64,000 nucleotides of DNA from Candidatus Omnitrophota bacterium (GCA_016934335.1 JAFGTC010000305.1:1-64000); one strand, 5' to 3'; shown: positions 54,280-63,289, counted from the stretch's first letter. The notes: a model not told the origin generated them from the sequence alone. Made by a program: numbers and translations.

Positions 54280-55941
54280 ATGGATACATGGCGTTCGAAA
54301 CTTTTCTTCCTCCTTTTCCTGTTAACCGGCGCCGCCTCGGGCGGCTTTTCCGCCGATCCAGCAATGCAATCCGCGCTCAATCAAATCACGGAAGATGGCA
54401 TACGGCAGCATGTGAAATATCTCGCGAGCGACGCTTTGGAAGGGAGGGGCGTGGGTTCGAAAGGCGAACAACTGGCTGTTGATTACATCGCCGAACAATT
54501 CAAATCGATGGGCCTGAAGCCGGGAACTTTGGACGGCTCCTACTTCCAGAAAGTTCCGATGATCGGATTGACGGCCGATCCGTCAATGTTTCTGCAATTT
54601 CACTGCGATTCCTTGACTGTTCTAGGCCGATACGGCGTCGATTATATCGCCAATTCAACCTGGCAGACGCCGCAAATCAACCTTTCGAACAAAGAGTTGG
54701 TTTTTGTCGGCTATGGCATCCAAGCGCCGGAATTCGGATGGGATGATTACAAAGGCGCCGATCTGCGCGGAAAAATCCTGCTTTTCATGAACAACGATCC
54801 CGATCAAGGAGATCCGGAATTCTTCGGTGGAAAAGCCAGGCTTTATTACGGACGATGGACATACAAATACGAGATGGCGGCCAAAATGGGCGCTGACGGC
54901 GCCATCATCATCCATACGACTCCTTCCGCCGGATATCCCTGGCAGGTTGTGCAATCCTCTTGGATGGGCGAACGACTGCATCTGTTGCTTTCCGAGCCCA
55001 GAACCAAAATGGAAGCCTGGGTGACCGAAGATAAAATCCGGCGAATCTTGATGATTCAGAACATCAAACTGGACGATCTGTACGCGGCGGCGGAAAAGCC
55101 GGATTTCAGGCCGGTTGAATTGGGCGTAACCGTCTCTATTAAAATCAATACGGCGATGCGCGAATTGGAAGGCGCGAATGTTTTAGGATTGCTGCCGGGG
55201 AAAGATCCGCAAAAGAAAAATGAAGCGGTAATCGTGACGGCGCATCATGACCATCTTGGCAAGGGGAAGCCGATCGATGGGGATGATATTTATAATGGCG
55301 CTTTGGATAATGCATCGGGAGTCGCCATGATGATGGCTGTTGCCAAAGCCTGCGTCAGCATGCCGACCGCTCCCGATCGCTCGATGTTGTTCTTATCGGT
55401 TACGGCGGAGGAGGCGGGGCTGCTCGGTTCGAGCTATTATTCCATATTTCCCACATTTCTTCCTGCAAGCATTGCGGCGGCTTTCAATATCGACGGCGTC
55501 AATATCTGGGGAAAAACCAAAGACATAACCGTTTTGGGATGGGGAAAGACTACGATGGATCCCATCATTTGCGCTCTCGCCGATCTGCAGGGACGAGTTG
55601 TGCGGCCGGACCAAATGTCGGAGCAGGGATTGTTTTACCGCAGCGATCATTTCAGTTTCGCCAAGATCGGCGTTCCCAGCCTCATGTTCGATGCGGGATT
55701 CGATTTTGTCGGAAAGCCGGAAGGCTGGGGGAAAAAGCAAATCGACGAGTATATCGAGAAGCGCTATCACCAGCCGAGCGATGAATACGACCCTGGTTGG
55801 AACTTGGAAGGCGCGATTGAAGACGCGAAGTTGATTTTCCAAGCGTTATGGCAGGTCGCTTATCAAAATGAGATGCCGCAATGGATCCCCGGCGACGAGT
55901 TTGAATCCATTCGCTTGAACGATCTGCAACAGAATGAATAA
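54280..55941 (+). CDS. Exported M28 family zinc aminopeptidase with PA domain
   Basis: A 553-residue secreted metallopeptidase (signal 'LFFLLFLLTGAASGGFSA'). Zinc ligands of the M28 family are present: 'TAHHDHLG' with His322 and Asp324, 'NGALDNASGVAMMMAVA' (bridging Asp), 'TAEEAGLLGS' (catalytic Glu pair), 'AFNIDGVN' (Asp) and 'YHQPSDEY' (His). A protease-associated (PA) domain sits between the N-terminal and catalytic segments at about residues 130-230 ('VFVGYGIQAPEFGWDDYKGADLRGKILLF'). The fold 'HVKYLASDALEGRGVGSKGEQLAVDYIA' at the start is typical. Expected to act outside the cytoplasm on peptides. It is monocistronic, with an inverted repeat at the 3' end. Confidence 0.95.
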   Translation: MDTWRSKLFFLLFLLTGAASGGFSADPAMQSALNQITEDGIRQHVKYLASDALEGRGVGSKGEQLAVDYIAEQFKSMGLKPGTLDGSYFQKVPMIGLTADPSMFLQFHCDSLTVLGRYGVDYIANSTWQTPQINLSNKELVFVGYGIQAPEFGWDDYKGADLRGKILLFMNNDPDQGDPEFFGGKARLYYGRWTYKYEMAAKMGADGAIIIHTTPSAGYPWQVVQSSWMGERLHLLLSEPRTKMEAWVTEDKIRRILMIQNIKLDDLYAAAEKPDFRPVELGVTVSIKINTAMRELEGANVLGLLPGKDPQKKNEAVIVTAHHDHLGKGKPIDGDDIYNGALDNASGVAMMMAVAKACVSMPTAPDRSMLFLSVTAEEAGLLGSSYYSIFPTFLPASIAAAFNIDGVNIWGKTKDITVLGWGKTTMDPIICALADLQGRVVRPDQMSEQGLFYRSDHFSFAKIGVPSLMFDAGFDFVGKPEGWGKKQIDEYIEKRYHQPSDEYDPGWNLEGAIEDAKLIFQALWQVAYQNEMPQWIPGDEFESIRLNDLQQNE

Positions 55942-55944
55942 GGA

Positions 55945-55985
55945 ATGTCCTCTCGCCTTGAGAAATCGTCAAAGCGAGAGGACAT
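55945..55985. terminator. Inverted repeat after the M28 gene, probable terminator
   Basis: Perfect 12-bp arms (55945-55956 with 55974-55985) with a 17-base loop, starting 4 bases after the stop of the M28 gene and 60 bases from the stop of the convergent heparinase-like gene. No clean T run follows, so it may work in both directions weakly. Confidence 0.5.
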
Positions 55986-56045
55986 GGATCTTCTATCATT
56001 TATTCATCGGTGGACGATTGGCGGTCCGCCGGTTTATTCTCCCCT

Positions 56046-58370
56046 TTACTGCGGGGTGATCGAATCGGAAATCGATACATCCACGGTTCCATCTTTTTTG
56101 ATCAGGGCTGTTGCATAACCTTGGCGAGTTGGAACTTGGATGGAGTAACGATCGTCTCCGATCGCCAATTTCGCTTCACCGCTGATGCTCTCCGATGTTT
56201 TGTGCGGCCGCAATACCGTGATGAAAACGGCCTCTTTCTGCGGTTGGCTGGTTTTCGCCGTTAAATGATATTCGGTGAGCCGAATGCGCGGGCGCGGCGG
56301 CGGATCGAACTGATCGGTCTGGCTGATTTGCAGATCGAGCGGCCATAAAAAATTCACTTTACAGGACGCTTTACCATTTTCAGCGCGGATATCGTGTTGA
56401 TTGTTGATTTTCATTTCGGTGGGCGCATGCAGACGCCATTCGAAGGAAGCGTCCCCGGGAGCTTTCAATTCGTCGAGAAGAATGACGGCGTCCGGCTTGA
56501 TGAATAAAATCCGCCGCGTGAATCGTTCGAGTTTTCCGAAATAGGCGTCGGACGCTTCGCCGGCGACATAGTCATATATTGCACTTGTTTTGAATTCCGT
56601 AATCCTGCCTTGCGCTTCCGCCGAATGCCCGGTTTGACCTTCGCCGTTCACTGTGATGCAGTTTGTGGAGCGCGTACTCCACATCCATTTTTTATGGTGC
56701 TCGCTGCCGTATATGTCGCGGCGGCCGGTGCGAATGAAAAGGCGTTCCCCGAAGGCGTATAAAAGGAACGAGTTATTGGATTCATACCCGTGGCTTTGCG
56801 TTCCAAAGGGGCTGCTTTTGAAGATCACTTCGACATTATCCCCGGCGTCGAGAAGGTTCGAGTTCAACATAGCCTGGCCGGTTCCCCAAAAGCATCGCGA
56901 AGCCGGCAGATCGGTGGGCGCTTTGCTGTCTACTTTCGGGAGCGCCCCGCGGATGAATCCAATGTATCCTCCTTCGCTTTCCGCGCCTCCGTTGGCCTCA
57001 ACGTACCATTGCCAGTAGGGATTCTGCGCTTGAGCGGCGAATATCGACATGATGCCGCGGTTGTCCTGCGATCGCCGTTGGGCGCATAAGTCGCCGAAAC
57101 CTCCGCCTTGCGTTCCCGGCGGCTGCAGATACATGGGATAATATCCCACTTGCGAAAAGTACGGTTTATCAAAAGCGTTGATGCCCATGGCCGCTCGCAT
57201 AACGTCCGCCCACCAGGTAAATCGGTTGATGTAACTGCGCCAGTACGATACGCCTTCATGCCAGCCTCCATCGTCATCGCTCCAGACCGGGTAAACGCTT
57301 GTGAAGACATTGGCGGCGAACCACGCCCAATCTTGCGCCTCGGGAATCTCTCCCAAAAACGCAACGCCGATCTCGCCCAGGAAATGCCAGGCGCGATTGC
57401 TGTGGCTGGAGTAGGGGCGCCATAGATGGCGAGGGCAAAGATGATCGTACATCTCGCGGCCGCGCTCGGCCATCACTTCGCGGCAAACAACTTTCTCTTG
57501 GTCGCTCAACAGGTCGTTGACGAACGTATAGGTTCGCGAAAAATAATAGTTGTAAGGCATTCCCGCTTCATCGTTGTACCGATAGCCGGTCGATCCGTGC
57601 GGATCCCATTGGGCGCATTCCATCAGGATCCGGCGCGCTAACTGGCCGTATTTTTCCTGCCCTCCCAGAAGCCGGGTGAAGGCCAAGGTCGCCGCGCCGT
57701 TTAGAGCGCGAATTGTGTAAGTGCGGTTGCCCCACCACATTTCGCGCCAATCTTCGCCTCCTCGCTCCATGCCGTCGGGGTATAAAGGCGGCTCTTGAGT
57801 CGGCGGCGGATTTTGAAGAATTTTTTCCGACGCCGCTGCGAGCTCGTCATACTGATTTTTTAAGTCGGTTCTCGCGCGTCGGCGCAGGTCTTCCATCTGC
57901 TCCGGCCGGACGAATAAGCGCGGGTGCGTCTCGGGGATGCGGGCGATTAAATCTTCTTTCTCAGGCAGAGGCAAAGCGCGAGCGTCCAAGTGGATTGTAA
58001 ATTCCCGGATTTTGCTCCAGTCAGATGTCCTTCCATCTTTGCTCACAAATCGAAAACGCCAATGCCATTTTCCTTTATCAAAGGTGCGAGGCGGCGTATG
58101 AACGTTGTATTCGATGCCGTTCGCTTGGTAAGCGACGCTCGCAAAATGGGATTCACGCGAGCATTGAACTTCATAACTCTTCGCGCTCGATTGTGGACGC
58201 CAAACGAAGGCCGGCGGGGTTGTCATGATTTCTTCGCCGGCTTCCGGGTGAAATCCCCATTCGCCGGCGGCCGCCGGCGCGTCGTTGATCTCCAGCGGCT
58301 CTTGGCTCAATCCCGGCAGGGCGCTTATGATCGTAAAAAGAAGAAATGAAAAGACGGTCAATTTTTTCAT
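56046..58370 (-). CDS. Secreted heparinase II/III-like polysaccharide lyase with DUF4962-type N-terminus
   Basis: A 774-residue exported protein (signal 'KLTVFSFLLFTIISALPGLS'). Residues 25-150 are a fibronectin-like/DUF4962 beta domain ('FHPEAGEEIMTTPPAFVWRPQ', 'KWHWRFRFVSKDGRTSDWS'). From 155 an (alpha/alpha)6 toroid begins ('HPRLFVRPEQMEDLRRRARTDLKNQYDELAAASEKIL'), with 'YSSHSNRAWHFLGEIGVAFLG' and 'DDDGGWHEGVSYWRSYINRF', containing the Asn/His/Tyr motifs expected of heparinase II/III and related lyases (PL15/17/21). The C-terminal half is a beta-sandwich ('GYESNNSFLLYAFGERLFI', 'FTRRILFIKPDAVILLDEL'). It would cleave an acidic glycan such as heparinoid, alginate or a sulfated algal polymer; which one is unknown. 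Confidence 0.85.
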   Translation of the reverse strand: MKKLTVFSFLLFTIISALPGLSQEPLEINDAPAAAGEWGFHPEAGEEIMTTPPAFVWRPQSSAKSYEVQCSRESHFASVAYQANGIEYNVHTPPRTFDKGKWHWRFRFVSKDGRTSDWSKIREFTIHLDARALPLPEKEDLIARIPETHPRLFVRPEQMEDLRRRARTDLKNQYDELAAASEKILQNPPPTQEPPLYPDGMERGGEDWREMWWGNRTYTIRALNGAATLAFTRLLGGQEKYGQLARRILMECAQWDPHGSTGYRYNDEAGMPYNYYFSRTYTFVNDLLSDQEKVVCREVMAERGREMYDHLCPRHLWRPYSSHSNRAWHFLGEIGVAFLGEIPEAQDWAWFAANVFTSVYPVWSDDDGGWHEGVSYWRSYINRFTWWADVMRAAMGINAFDKPYFSQVGYYPMYLQPPGTQGGGFGDLCAQRRSQDNRGIMSIFAAQAQNPYWQWYVEANGGAESEGGYIGFIRGALPKVDSKAPTDLPASRCFWGTGQAMLNSNLLDAGDNVEVIFKSSPFGTQSHGYESNNSFLLYAFGERLFIRTGRRDIYGSEHHKKWMWSTRSTNCITVNGEGQTGHSAEAQGRITEFKTSAIYDYVAGEASDAYFGKLERFTRRILFIKPDAVILLDELKAPGDASFEWRLHAPTEMKINNQHDIRAENGKASCKVNFLWPLDLQISQTDQFDPPPRPRIRLTEYHLTAKTSQPQKEAVFITVLRPHKTSESISGEAKLAIGDDRYSIQVPTRQGYATALIKKDGTVDVSISDSITPQ

Positions 58371-58428
58371 GGTTCATCCTGACCTGTTTTTAGAGTTTTT
58401 GAGAAGCGTGATGAGGATCATGGAATTT

Positions 58429-58638
58429 TTAAGAATTGAACAAACGCCATTTCCCTTCAAAAAACACAACGCTGGGATCTTTGATGGAATAGCAGAGATC
58501 ATCGGTGCGCTGCAAGGGAGAAATCAGCGGCCGGTTGACCGTCCATTCGAATAGTCCCTCGGTCAGCGAATTCTCTCCGGCGGAAAGAGGAGGGATCGGC
58601 GCTAAAAAGAGGATGGAGAGAGCCCATAAGCGAAGCAT
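58429..58638 (-). pseudogene. Truncated N-terminal remnant of a GH43/GH62-like glycosidase
   Basis: A 69-codon frame encodes a signal peptide ('MLRLWALSILFLAPIPPLSAG') followed by 'FEWTVNRPLISPLQ' and 'DDLCYSIKDPSVVFFEGKWRLF', which matches the start of exported GH43/GH62-type arabinofuranosidase or xylosidase-like proteins, where 'SIKDPSVV' carries the catalytic-base Asp and 'KWHLF' normally leads into the first blade. It stops directly after this ('FNS' then a stop codon), and neither other frame continues the family sequence before the next gene. The rest of the enzyme, some 250 or more residues, is missing. It sits in the 349-base gap between the lyase and epimerase genes. Likely an inactive remnant left by a deletion. 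Confidence 0.6.
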
Positions 58639-58719
58639 CCAATCGCTTCGTAGATTGATCGCCGCGGCGGCTCGGATGTAACTGGCTCATGGGCTTCCTC
58701 TCCTATGGATAGATATGGC

Positions 58720-59568
58720 TTATTTCGCTTTGGCCCATTGTTTTTGAATGAACGATAAACTGTTTTTCGCCAGGTTGTCGTTCGTATCGAAAAGATCCCG
58801 CCAAATGCAGGTGGCCGCCGCCAGCTCGGGCAGAGCGCTGCTGAACGCTTCGACGGTGCACCAGTTGTTGTACTTGATCTTCTTTAAAGTATTAAAGACT
58901 TCGCCGAAGCGGATATGGCCCGATCCGGGAACGCCGCGGTGATTTTCGGAAATATGCACATGCGCAATATAATTCCCAACTTCTTCCATGGCCTTGGAAA
59001 CATTCTCTTCTTCGATATTGGCGTGGAACGTATCGAACATGATTTTAAAGTTGGGATGATCGACTTCTTTGGCGAATTGGGCGGCGTCGCCGATGGTGTT
59101 GATGAAATAAGTCTCAAATCGATTGATGGCTTCCAGCGCCAGAATCGCACCGGTTTTTTCCGCCATGGCGGCGACTTTTTTCATCATATCGACTCCCCAT
59201 TTCCACTCGTCGTCTGTGCGGCGGCGTCCGACGAGAAGCCCGACCGGCGATGTGAAGGGGCCGGCGATTACCTCGGCGCCCAGGATGTCCGCCGTTTCGA
59301 CTGTCTTTTTCATAAACGATAGTGCTTGGCGTCTTACCGCCGCATCTTGGCTGATGGGATTCGCTTCCGGCGGAACGCAGGAAGTGATCGTGCATTTCAG
59401 CTTCAATCGATCCAGATGCTTCCGCAGCCGCTTGCATTGCGCTTTATCGAACGAAAAGATGGGAAACTCCACGCCGTCATAACCCAACTCCGCCAATTTT
59501 TCCAGTATTTCAATATGCTCGTCGGTAATGGCCGCGTTCCACAGTAATAGGTTTAATCCGATTTTCAT
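58720..59568 (-). CDS. Sugar phosphate isomerase/epimerase family (D-tagatose 3-epimerase-like)
   Basis: A 282-residue TIM-barrel enzyme of the AP-endonuclease-2/xylose-isomerase-like superfamily. Metal ligands are visible: Glu in 'ILALEAINRFETYF', Asp and His in 'IMFDTFHANIEEENV', and Glu in 'NNWCTVEAFSSALPEL'; 'YIAHVHISENHRGVPGSGHIRFGEVFNTLKKIKY' is the substrate-side loop of D-tagatose 3-epimerases and related enzymes. No signal peptide, so it acts in the cytoplasm, interconverting ketoses at C3. GGAGG lies 9 bases before the ATG. It is in the same direction as, and 119 bases downstream of, the DUF1080-ThuA gene, suggesting use of keto-sugars released by it. Confidence 0.93.
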   Translation of the reverse strand: MKIGLNLLLWNAAITDEHIEILEKLAELGYDGVEFPIFSFDKAQCKRLRKHLDRLKLKCTITSCVPPEANPISQDAAVRRQALSFMKKTVETADILGAEVIAGPFTSPVGLLVGRRRTDDEWKWGVDMMKKVAAMAEKTGAILALEAINRFETYFINTIGDAAQFAKEVDHPNFKIMFDTFHANIEEENVSKAMEEVGNYIAHVHISENHRGVPGSGHIRFGEVFNTLKKIKYNNWCTVEAFSSALPELAAATCIWRDLFDTNDNLAKNSLSFIQKQWAKAK

Positions 59569-59687
59569 TTTGTTGATCCTCCTGAAATGGGTTGAGCAAG
59601 ATTTGCTGCATAACCTGTTTTTTTTCTATGATAAATTCCCAAAATATGTTCCTAGACGCTCTGACATTGAAAGGCTTGATAGAGACA

Positions 59688-61196
59688 TTATTCTTTCTGC
59701 CGCCGGTCATTATCAAGATTTTTTTTCAAAAATTCCGGTTCGATGCTCGAAGGAACGCCCCCTTCGGGAACCTCCAACTTCGCCGTCCAATAGATGGCGT
59801 TCAGTACAATTGTGCGAAAATTGTCATTTCCCCAGTTCTCATGGAAATGTCCGCCGGTGAATCCGAAGCCGCGCCCGCCGTTTCGTCTTTCCGCGCACCA
59901 GGCGACGATCTCCGGCCGGCCGGGATGTTCTTTGGCCGCTTCCGTCCCGCGTACTTCGTCGGGAGGCGTCGCGATCAAAAGCGGAGTGACGCCCCGCATT
60001 TCCGGCCGGAAGCGCATGTTGAAATACCATTCGTCTTTGAGCGTGAACGGCTTCAGGCCGCTGGTGATCGGGTGCTCGGGAATTTCCTTGAATTCCGCCG
60101 TCCAGATGGGATTCGTGGAAAACGGTCTTTCATAATACCCTCCGATCCAACGCAGCAATTCCCGCCCGCCGCGATCTTTGGGAACTTCCACGGCGTAATG
60201 CAGAATTACCAATCCTTTCCCGTGTCTCATCTGCTCGCGAAGCTGCTCCAGATGGTTGTCTTGAATGATGGGATTCCCGCCGCCTCCATCGCAGAAAATG
60301 AGGATCGCATCAGCATTGTCAAAGGCGGTCGGATCATCCGGCCAGCCGTCCATATAGACGGAACTGAGCGTCTCCGGCAAGGGATCCAGGCAGGATTTCA
60401 ATAAAAGGCATCCGGCGTTGTGTTCGTGCGTTCCATGGCTGTGGCTGCGCTTGCCCGCAACCATTACTACTTTCTTTCTATCCTGCAAAGAGTGGCGCTT
60501 CAGTCGTATGTCCTTGAATTGAACCGTCATCGGCGGTCCGGAGTGAATCTGCAGCGCCAGGATGCCCGAGCGATATCCCTTGGGATCGTGATCAATCACT
60601 TCCGCCGTGATTTGATCGTTTACTTTTTGGATCAAATGGGGGCCGCGCGCAATGATCGTGTAGGTGTTCCAATCTTCCTGCTTCACCGACTCGTATAGCG
60701 CATCGGCGTCGCCGACCTGCTCGGATTTTATTCGCCCCTGTTCATCGATGATCGTTTTTTGTCCGCGTCGAGCCAGCGGGCCTCGGCCGTGTTCGTCATA
60801 ACACGCTCCCATCCATTGCTTCCCCGATTCAATGTCGGCCTGGTATCCGCCCACTTCCCAGGGGCCGGTTTCATGGCTTCGATATTGAATCCCCGAATTG
60901 CCGTTGACCACCCGAAAGGATAGGCGCAGTTCGAAATCGTCTAACTCGCCCTGCCGCCATATCAGGAACGTATTTTTGACGCCGGGATTCTCGGGCGTGG
61001 TCTGACCGGTGATCGCCCCGTCCTTGACGGACCAGAACTTTGCATCGCCGTCCCATCCGCTCAAATCGACGCCGTTGAAAATCGGTTTGAATCCTTCTTC
61101 GCTTTCGGAGGCAAATCCTTGAAAGAAAAACCCGAGAGATAAAAATGCAAAGAACAGGCATCGCCTTGGATTGATATGCAAGAAATGCGGATTCAT
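59688..61196 (-). CDS. Secreted DUF1080-ThuA fusion protein (3-keto-glycoside hydrolase plus ThuA domain)
   Basis: A 502-residue exported protein (signal 'CLFFAFLSLGFFFQGFAS'). The first 220 residues are a DUF1080 domain: 'FKPIFNGVDLSGWDGDAKFWSVKDGAITGQT', 'DDFELRLSFRVVNGNSGIQYRS', 'DWNTYTIIARG' and 'SGILALQIHSGPPMTVQFKDIRLKRH'. Residues about 235-480 are a ThuA (trehalose utilisation, glutamine amidotransferase-like) domain: 'VVMVAGKRSHSHGTHEHNAG', 'FDNADAILIFCDGGGG', 'GKGLVILHYAVEVPKDRG' and 'GFGFTGGHFHENWGND'. The two domains are often neighbouring genes; here they are one polypeptide. GGAGG lies 8 bases before ATG 61196. It is upstream of the epimerase gene and divergent from a Gfo/Idh/MocA gene, together a likely keto-sugar pathway. 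Confidence 0.92.
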   Translation of the reverse strand: MNPHFLHINPRRCLFFAFLSLGFFFQGFASESEEGFKPIFNGVDLSGWDGDAKFWSVKDGAITGQTTPENPGVKNTFLIWRQGELDDFELRLSFRVVNGNSGIQYRSHETGPWEVGGYQADIESGKQWMGACYDEHGRGPLARRGQKTIIDEQGRIKSEQVGDADALYESVKQEDWNTYTIIARGPHLIQKVNDQITAEVIDHDPKGYRSGILALQIHSGPPMTVQFKDIRLKRHSLQDRKKVVMVAGKRSHSHGTHEHNAGCLLLKSCLDPLPETLSSVYMDGWPDDPTAFDNADAILIFCDGGGGNPIIQDNHLEQLREQMRHGKGLVILHYAVEVPKDRGGRELLRWIGGYYERPFSTNPIWTAEFKEIPEHPITSGLKPFTLKDEWYFNMRFRPEMRGVTPLLIATPPDEVRGTEAAKEHPGRPEIVAWCAERRNGGRGFGFTGGHFHENWGNDNFRTIVLNAIYWTAKLEVPEGGVPSSIEPEFLKKNLDNDRRQKE

Positions 61197-61367
61197 AGAA
61201 TAGTCCTCCTTATTTTTTCGCACAAAATATCGGATTACGCTGATAAGCAATGAGAAAAATAACGGTTTTGCTGTTCAGGATACCACATGCGAAAGGTGTT
61301 CGTTAAGTGATTGATTTCGATTTCATCCATGTATTTTTCAAGCAAAATTTGGTATCGTTAAGATGCT

Positions 61368-61389
61368 TATAGCAAAACGCTATATTTTT
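61368..61389 (+). promoter_or_regulatory. Terminator-like hairpin just before the oxidoreductase start
   Basis: A perfect 6-bp stem (TATAGC 61368-61373 with GCTATA 61379-61384) with loop AAAAC is followed by TTTTT (61385-61389), only 23 bases upstream of the next start codon. It could act as an attenuator in the leader of that gene; the A/T-rich stem is weak and the effect is inference. Confidence 0.3.
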
Positions 61390-61412
61390 CATCGTGGATA
61401 AGGAGAATCGTT

Positions 61413-62693
61413 ATGGATAAAAGTTGGAAAACAACTCGGCGGGATTTTCTTTCTAAGACGGCCGCCCTGGCGGGAGGGGCGGCGGCGTTTCAGATCGTTC
61501 CCCGCCGGGTTTTGGGCGCGCCCAATCGCCCTGCGCCCAGCGACACGGTTGTCTTAGGCAATATCGGCGTCGGCGGGCGCGGCAGCGCTTTCCTGCGCCC
61601 CGGCGTCTCCGCCGCCATCTGCGACGTGGATGACGACCATCTCAAGCGCGCCGCCGAGCGCGTCGGCGGGAATCCTTTTCTTTGCAAGGATTATCGCGAA
61701 CTGCTCGACCAGAGCGATATCGACGCCGTCACAATCGGAACGCCCGATCACTGGCATGGCTTGATGTGCGTTCACGCCTGCGAAGCGGGGAAAGACGTCT
61801 ATGTCGAAAAGCCCGCCTGCAAAACCATCGAAGAAGGCCGCGCCATGGTTAACGCCTCCAAGCGATACGCCCGCATCGTTCAAGTCGGATCGCAGGGGCG
61901 TTCGACCGAAGCGGCCTATCGCGCCTGCCGTTATATTCGAAACGGTCAGATCGGGCGAGTAAGTAAAGTGAACTGCTGGCATTATGAAAATCCCGTCGGC
62001 GACTGGACGCCTGACAGCGATCCGCCCCCGACGCTGGATTGGGGAAAATGGCTGGGACCTGCGAGATGGATGCCCTACAATCCCCAAAAAGTTCATTTCA
62101 ATTTTCGCTGGCTGCTCGATTTCGGCGGCGGTCAGATTCGCGACCGGGGCGCCCATGTCATGAGCGTCGCCTTCTGGTGCATGGACAGCGATCATACCGG
62201 CCCTGTTAGCGTTGAAGCGACCGGCGAGCCGCCCGGCAAAGGCGTTTGGGACTGCCCGCCCATCATGGACATTAAATATGTCTTCAAAAATCCTGATTGG
62301 GAAATGACCTGGACTCAGCCAGGGGAAAAACTGCTCAATGCACCATTTGGCGCCAAATACTGGGGCGATAAAGACACTCTGATCGTCACCGGCGGGGATG
62401 GGGGATGCGGAACCGAAGATAAAGCGATGAACTACGAGCCGCCGTCCAACGGCGCGCCGGTCTTTCACAGCCCTGGACATTTCCAAAACTGGATGGACTG
62501 CATCAAGACGCGCGAGAAGCCCATCATGCATATCGAAGCGGGCCATCGCGTCGCCGTGCTTTGCATCTTGGGCAATATTTCCTACATCCTGGGCCGAAAA
62601 CTCGAATGGGATCCGGTGCTGGAACGCGTAAAGAACGACGATGAAGCCAATCGTCTGCTCAGCCGTCCCGGTCGCGGCGAATGGCATCTATAG
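61413..62693 (+). CDS. Tat-exported Gfo/Idh/MocA family oxidoreductase
   Basis: A 426-residue protein. The Tat signal 'TTRRDFLSKTAALAGGAAAF' is the clearest in the window. Rossmann motif 'NIGVGGRGSAFL', 'ICDVDDDHL', 'IGTPDHWHGLMCVHACEAGKDVYVEKPACKT' with the conserved Lys, and 'DFGGGQIRDRGAHVMSVAFWCMD' with the catalytic-side His. It would oxidise a sugar hydroxyl with a bound NAD(P), feeding the DUF1080 hydrolases. AAGGAG lies 8-10 bases before the ATG. It is divergent from the DUF1080-ThuA gene with a 216-base gap. It differs in sequence from the two other Tat-exported oxidoreductases in the window, so their substrates probably differ. Confidence 0.94.
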   Translation: MDKSWKTTRRDFLSKTAALAGGAAAFQIVPRRVLGAPNRPAPSDTVVLGNIGVGGRGSAFLRPGVSAAICDVDDDHLKRAAERVGGNPFLCKDYRELLDQSDIDAVTIGTPDHWHGLMCVHACEAGKDVYVEKPACKTIEEGRAMVNASKRYARIVQVGSQGRSTEAAYRACRYIRNGQIGRVSKVNCWHYENPVGDWTPDSDPPPTLDWGKWLGPARWMPYNPQKVHFNFRWLLDFGGGQIRDRGAHVMSVAFWCMDSDHTGPVSVEATGEPPGKGVWDCPPIMDIKYVFKNPDWEMTWTQPGEKLLNAPFGAKYWGDKDTLIVTGGDGGCGTEDKAMNYEPPSNGAPVFHSPGHFQNWMDCIKTREKPIMHIEAGHRVAVLCILGNISYILGRKLEWDPVLERVKNDDEANRLLSRPGRGEWHL

Positions 62694-62795
62694 CGGATGA
62701 TTGCATGATGCGCAGCCGGGAATATCTAAACATGCGAAAAAATCTAAATATGATATTTGGATAATTCTCGCTGATTTGATGATCTCCAAAGAAAA

Positions 62796-62823
62796 CGAGG
62801 GAAGGAACGATCTCCTTCCCTCG
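62796..62823 (-). terminator. Rho-independent terminator of the small membrane protein gene
   Basis: A perfect 11-bp stem (62796-62806 with 62813-62823) with a 6-base loop. On the minus strand it is followed by TTTTCTTT and lies 36 bases after the stop of the small membrane-protein gene; on the plus side it also ends the oxidoreductase transcript, with a poorer T run. Confidence 0.7.
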
Positions 62824-62859
62824 ACTATTTCCCTGGCGGAATCCGAAGACTCATGAAAC

Positions 62860-63174
62860 TTATTGCTGCGTTCTTCTGACAGGAGTGGGCCGCGCTGCGC
62901 TTCTGGGAGTGGCGGCGGCTCGACTGGGACCGCTGACCGTCTTGGCCGTCGGCGCTAGATTACTCGGCGCAATTCGCGCCGTCGGCGCGGCGGCGGGCGA
63001 CTCTGTCGGCGATGCTTGAGGCGGGAGCGGCGTTTGAGTCGGTTCGGCTATCGGCGTCGGCGTATCGACGGCGACCGTCGGCATGGGAGATTGCGTGGGC
63101 AGAAAAATGATTATGCCCATAACGGCGATTATAATGATCGCTAGTGCGATAATTAATACGGTATGAATTTGCAT
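62860..63174 (-). CDS. Small membrane-anchored Pro/Thr/Ala-rich protein
   Basis: A 104-residue protein: one N-terminal transmembrane helix ('VLIIALAIIIIAVMGIIIFL') then a low-complexity extracytoplasmic tail rich in Pro, Thr, Ala and Ser ('TPTPIAEPTQTPLPPQASPTES') ending in a basic segment ('RPTPVRRTQQ'). It resembles wall- or envelope-spanning linkers but no family is recognised. AGGAG lies 8 bases before the ATG. The tail is coded by GC-rich repetitive DNA, so frame and composition could be misleading, but the RBS, helix and terminator support a real gene. Confidence 0.6.
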   Translation of the reverse strand: MQIHTVLIIALAIIIIAVMGIIIFLPTQSPMPTVAVDTPTPIAEPTQTPLPPQASPTESPAAAPTARIAPSNLAPTAKTVSGPSRAAATPRSAARPTPVRRTQQ

Positions 63175-63289
63175 TCAAGCCTCTCCTGATTCGTATCTTC
63201 AAAGTGTCTTCCAATCGTCAATGCAACGATTATTCGCAATGCATCGTCACGGCCTTTTTTATCTTGGAAGCAGACCATGATGAACGATC

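Noticed and set aside
61554-62687. Long open frame of 377 codons on the minus strand
   Set aside because: It lies wholly opposite a clear Tat-exported oxidoreductase and has no family resemblance; the GC-rich third positions of the real gene explain the missing stops.
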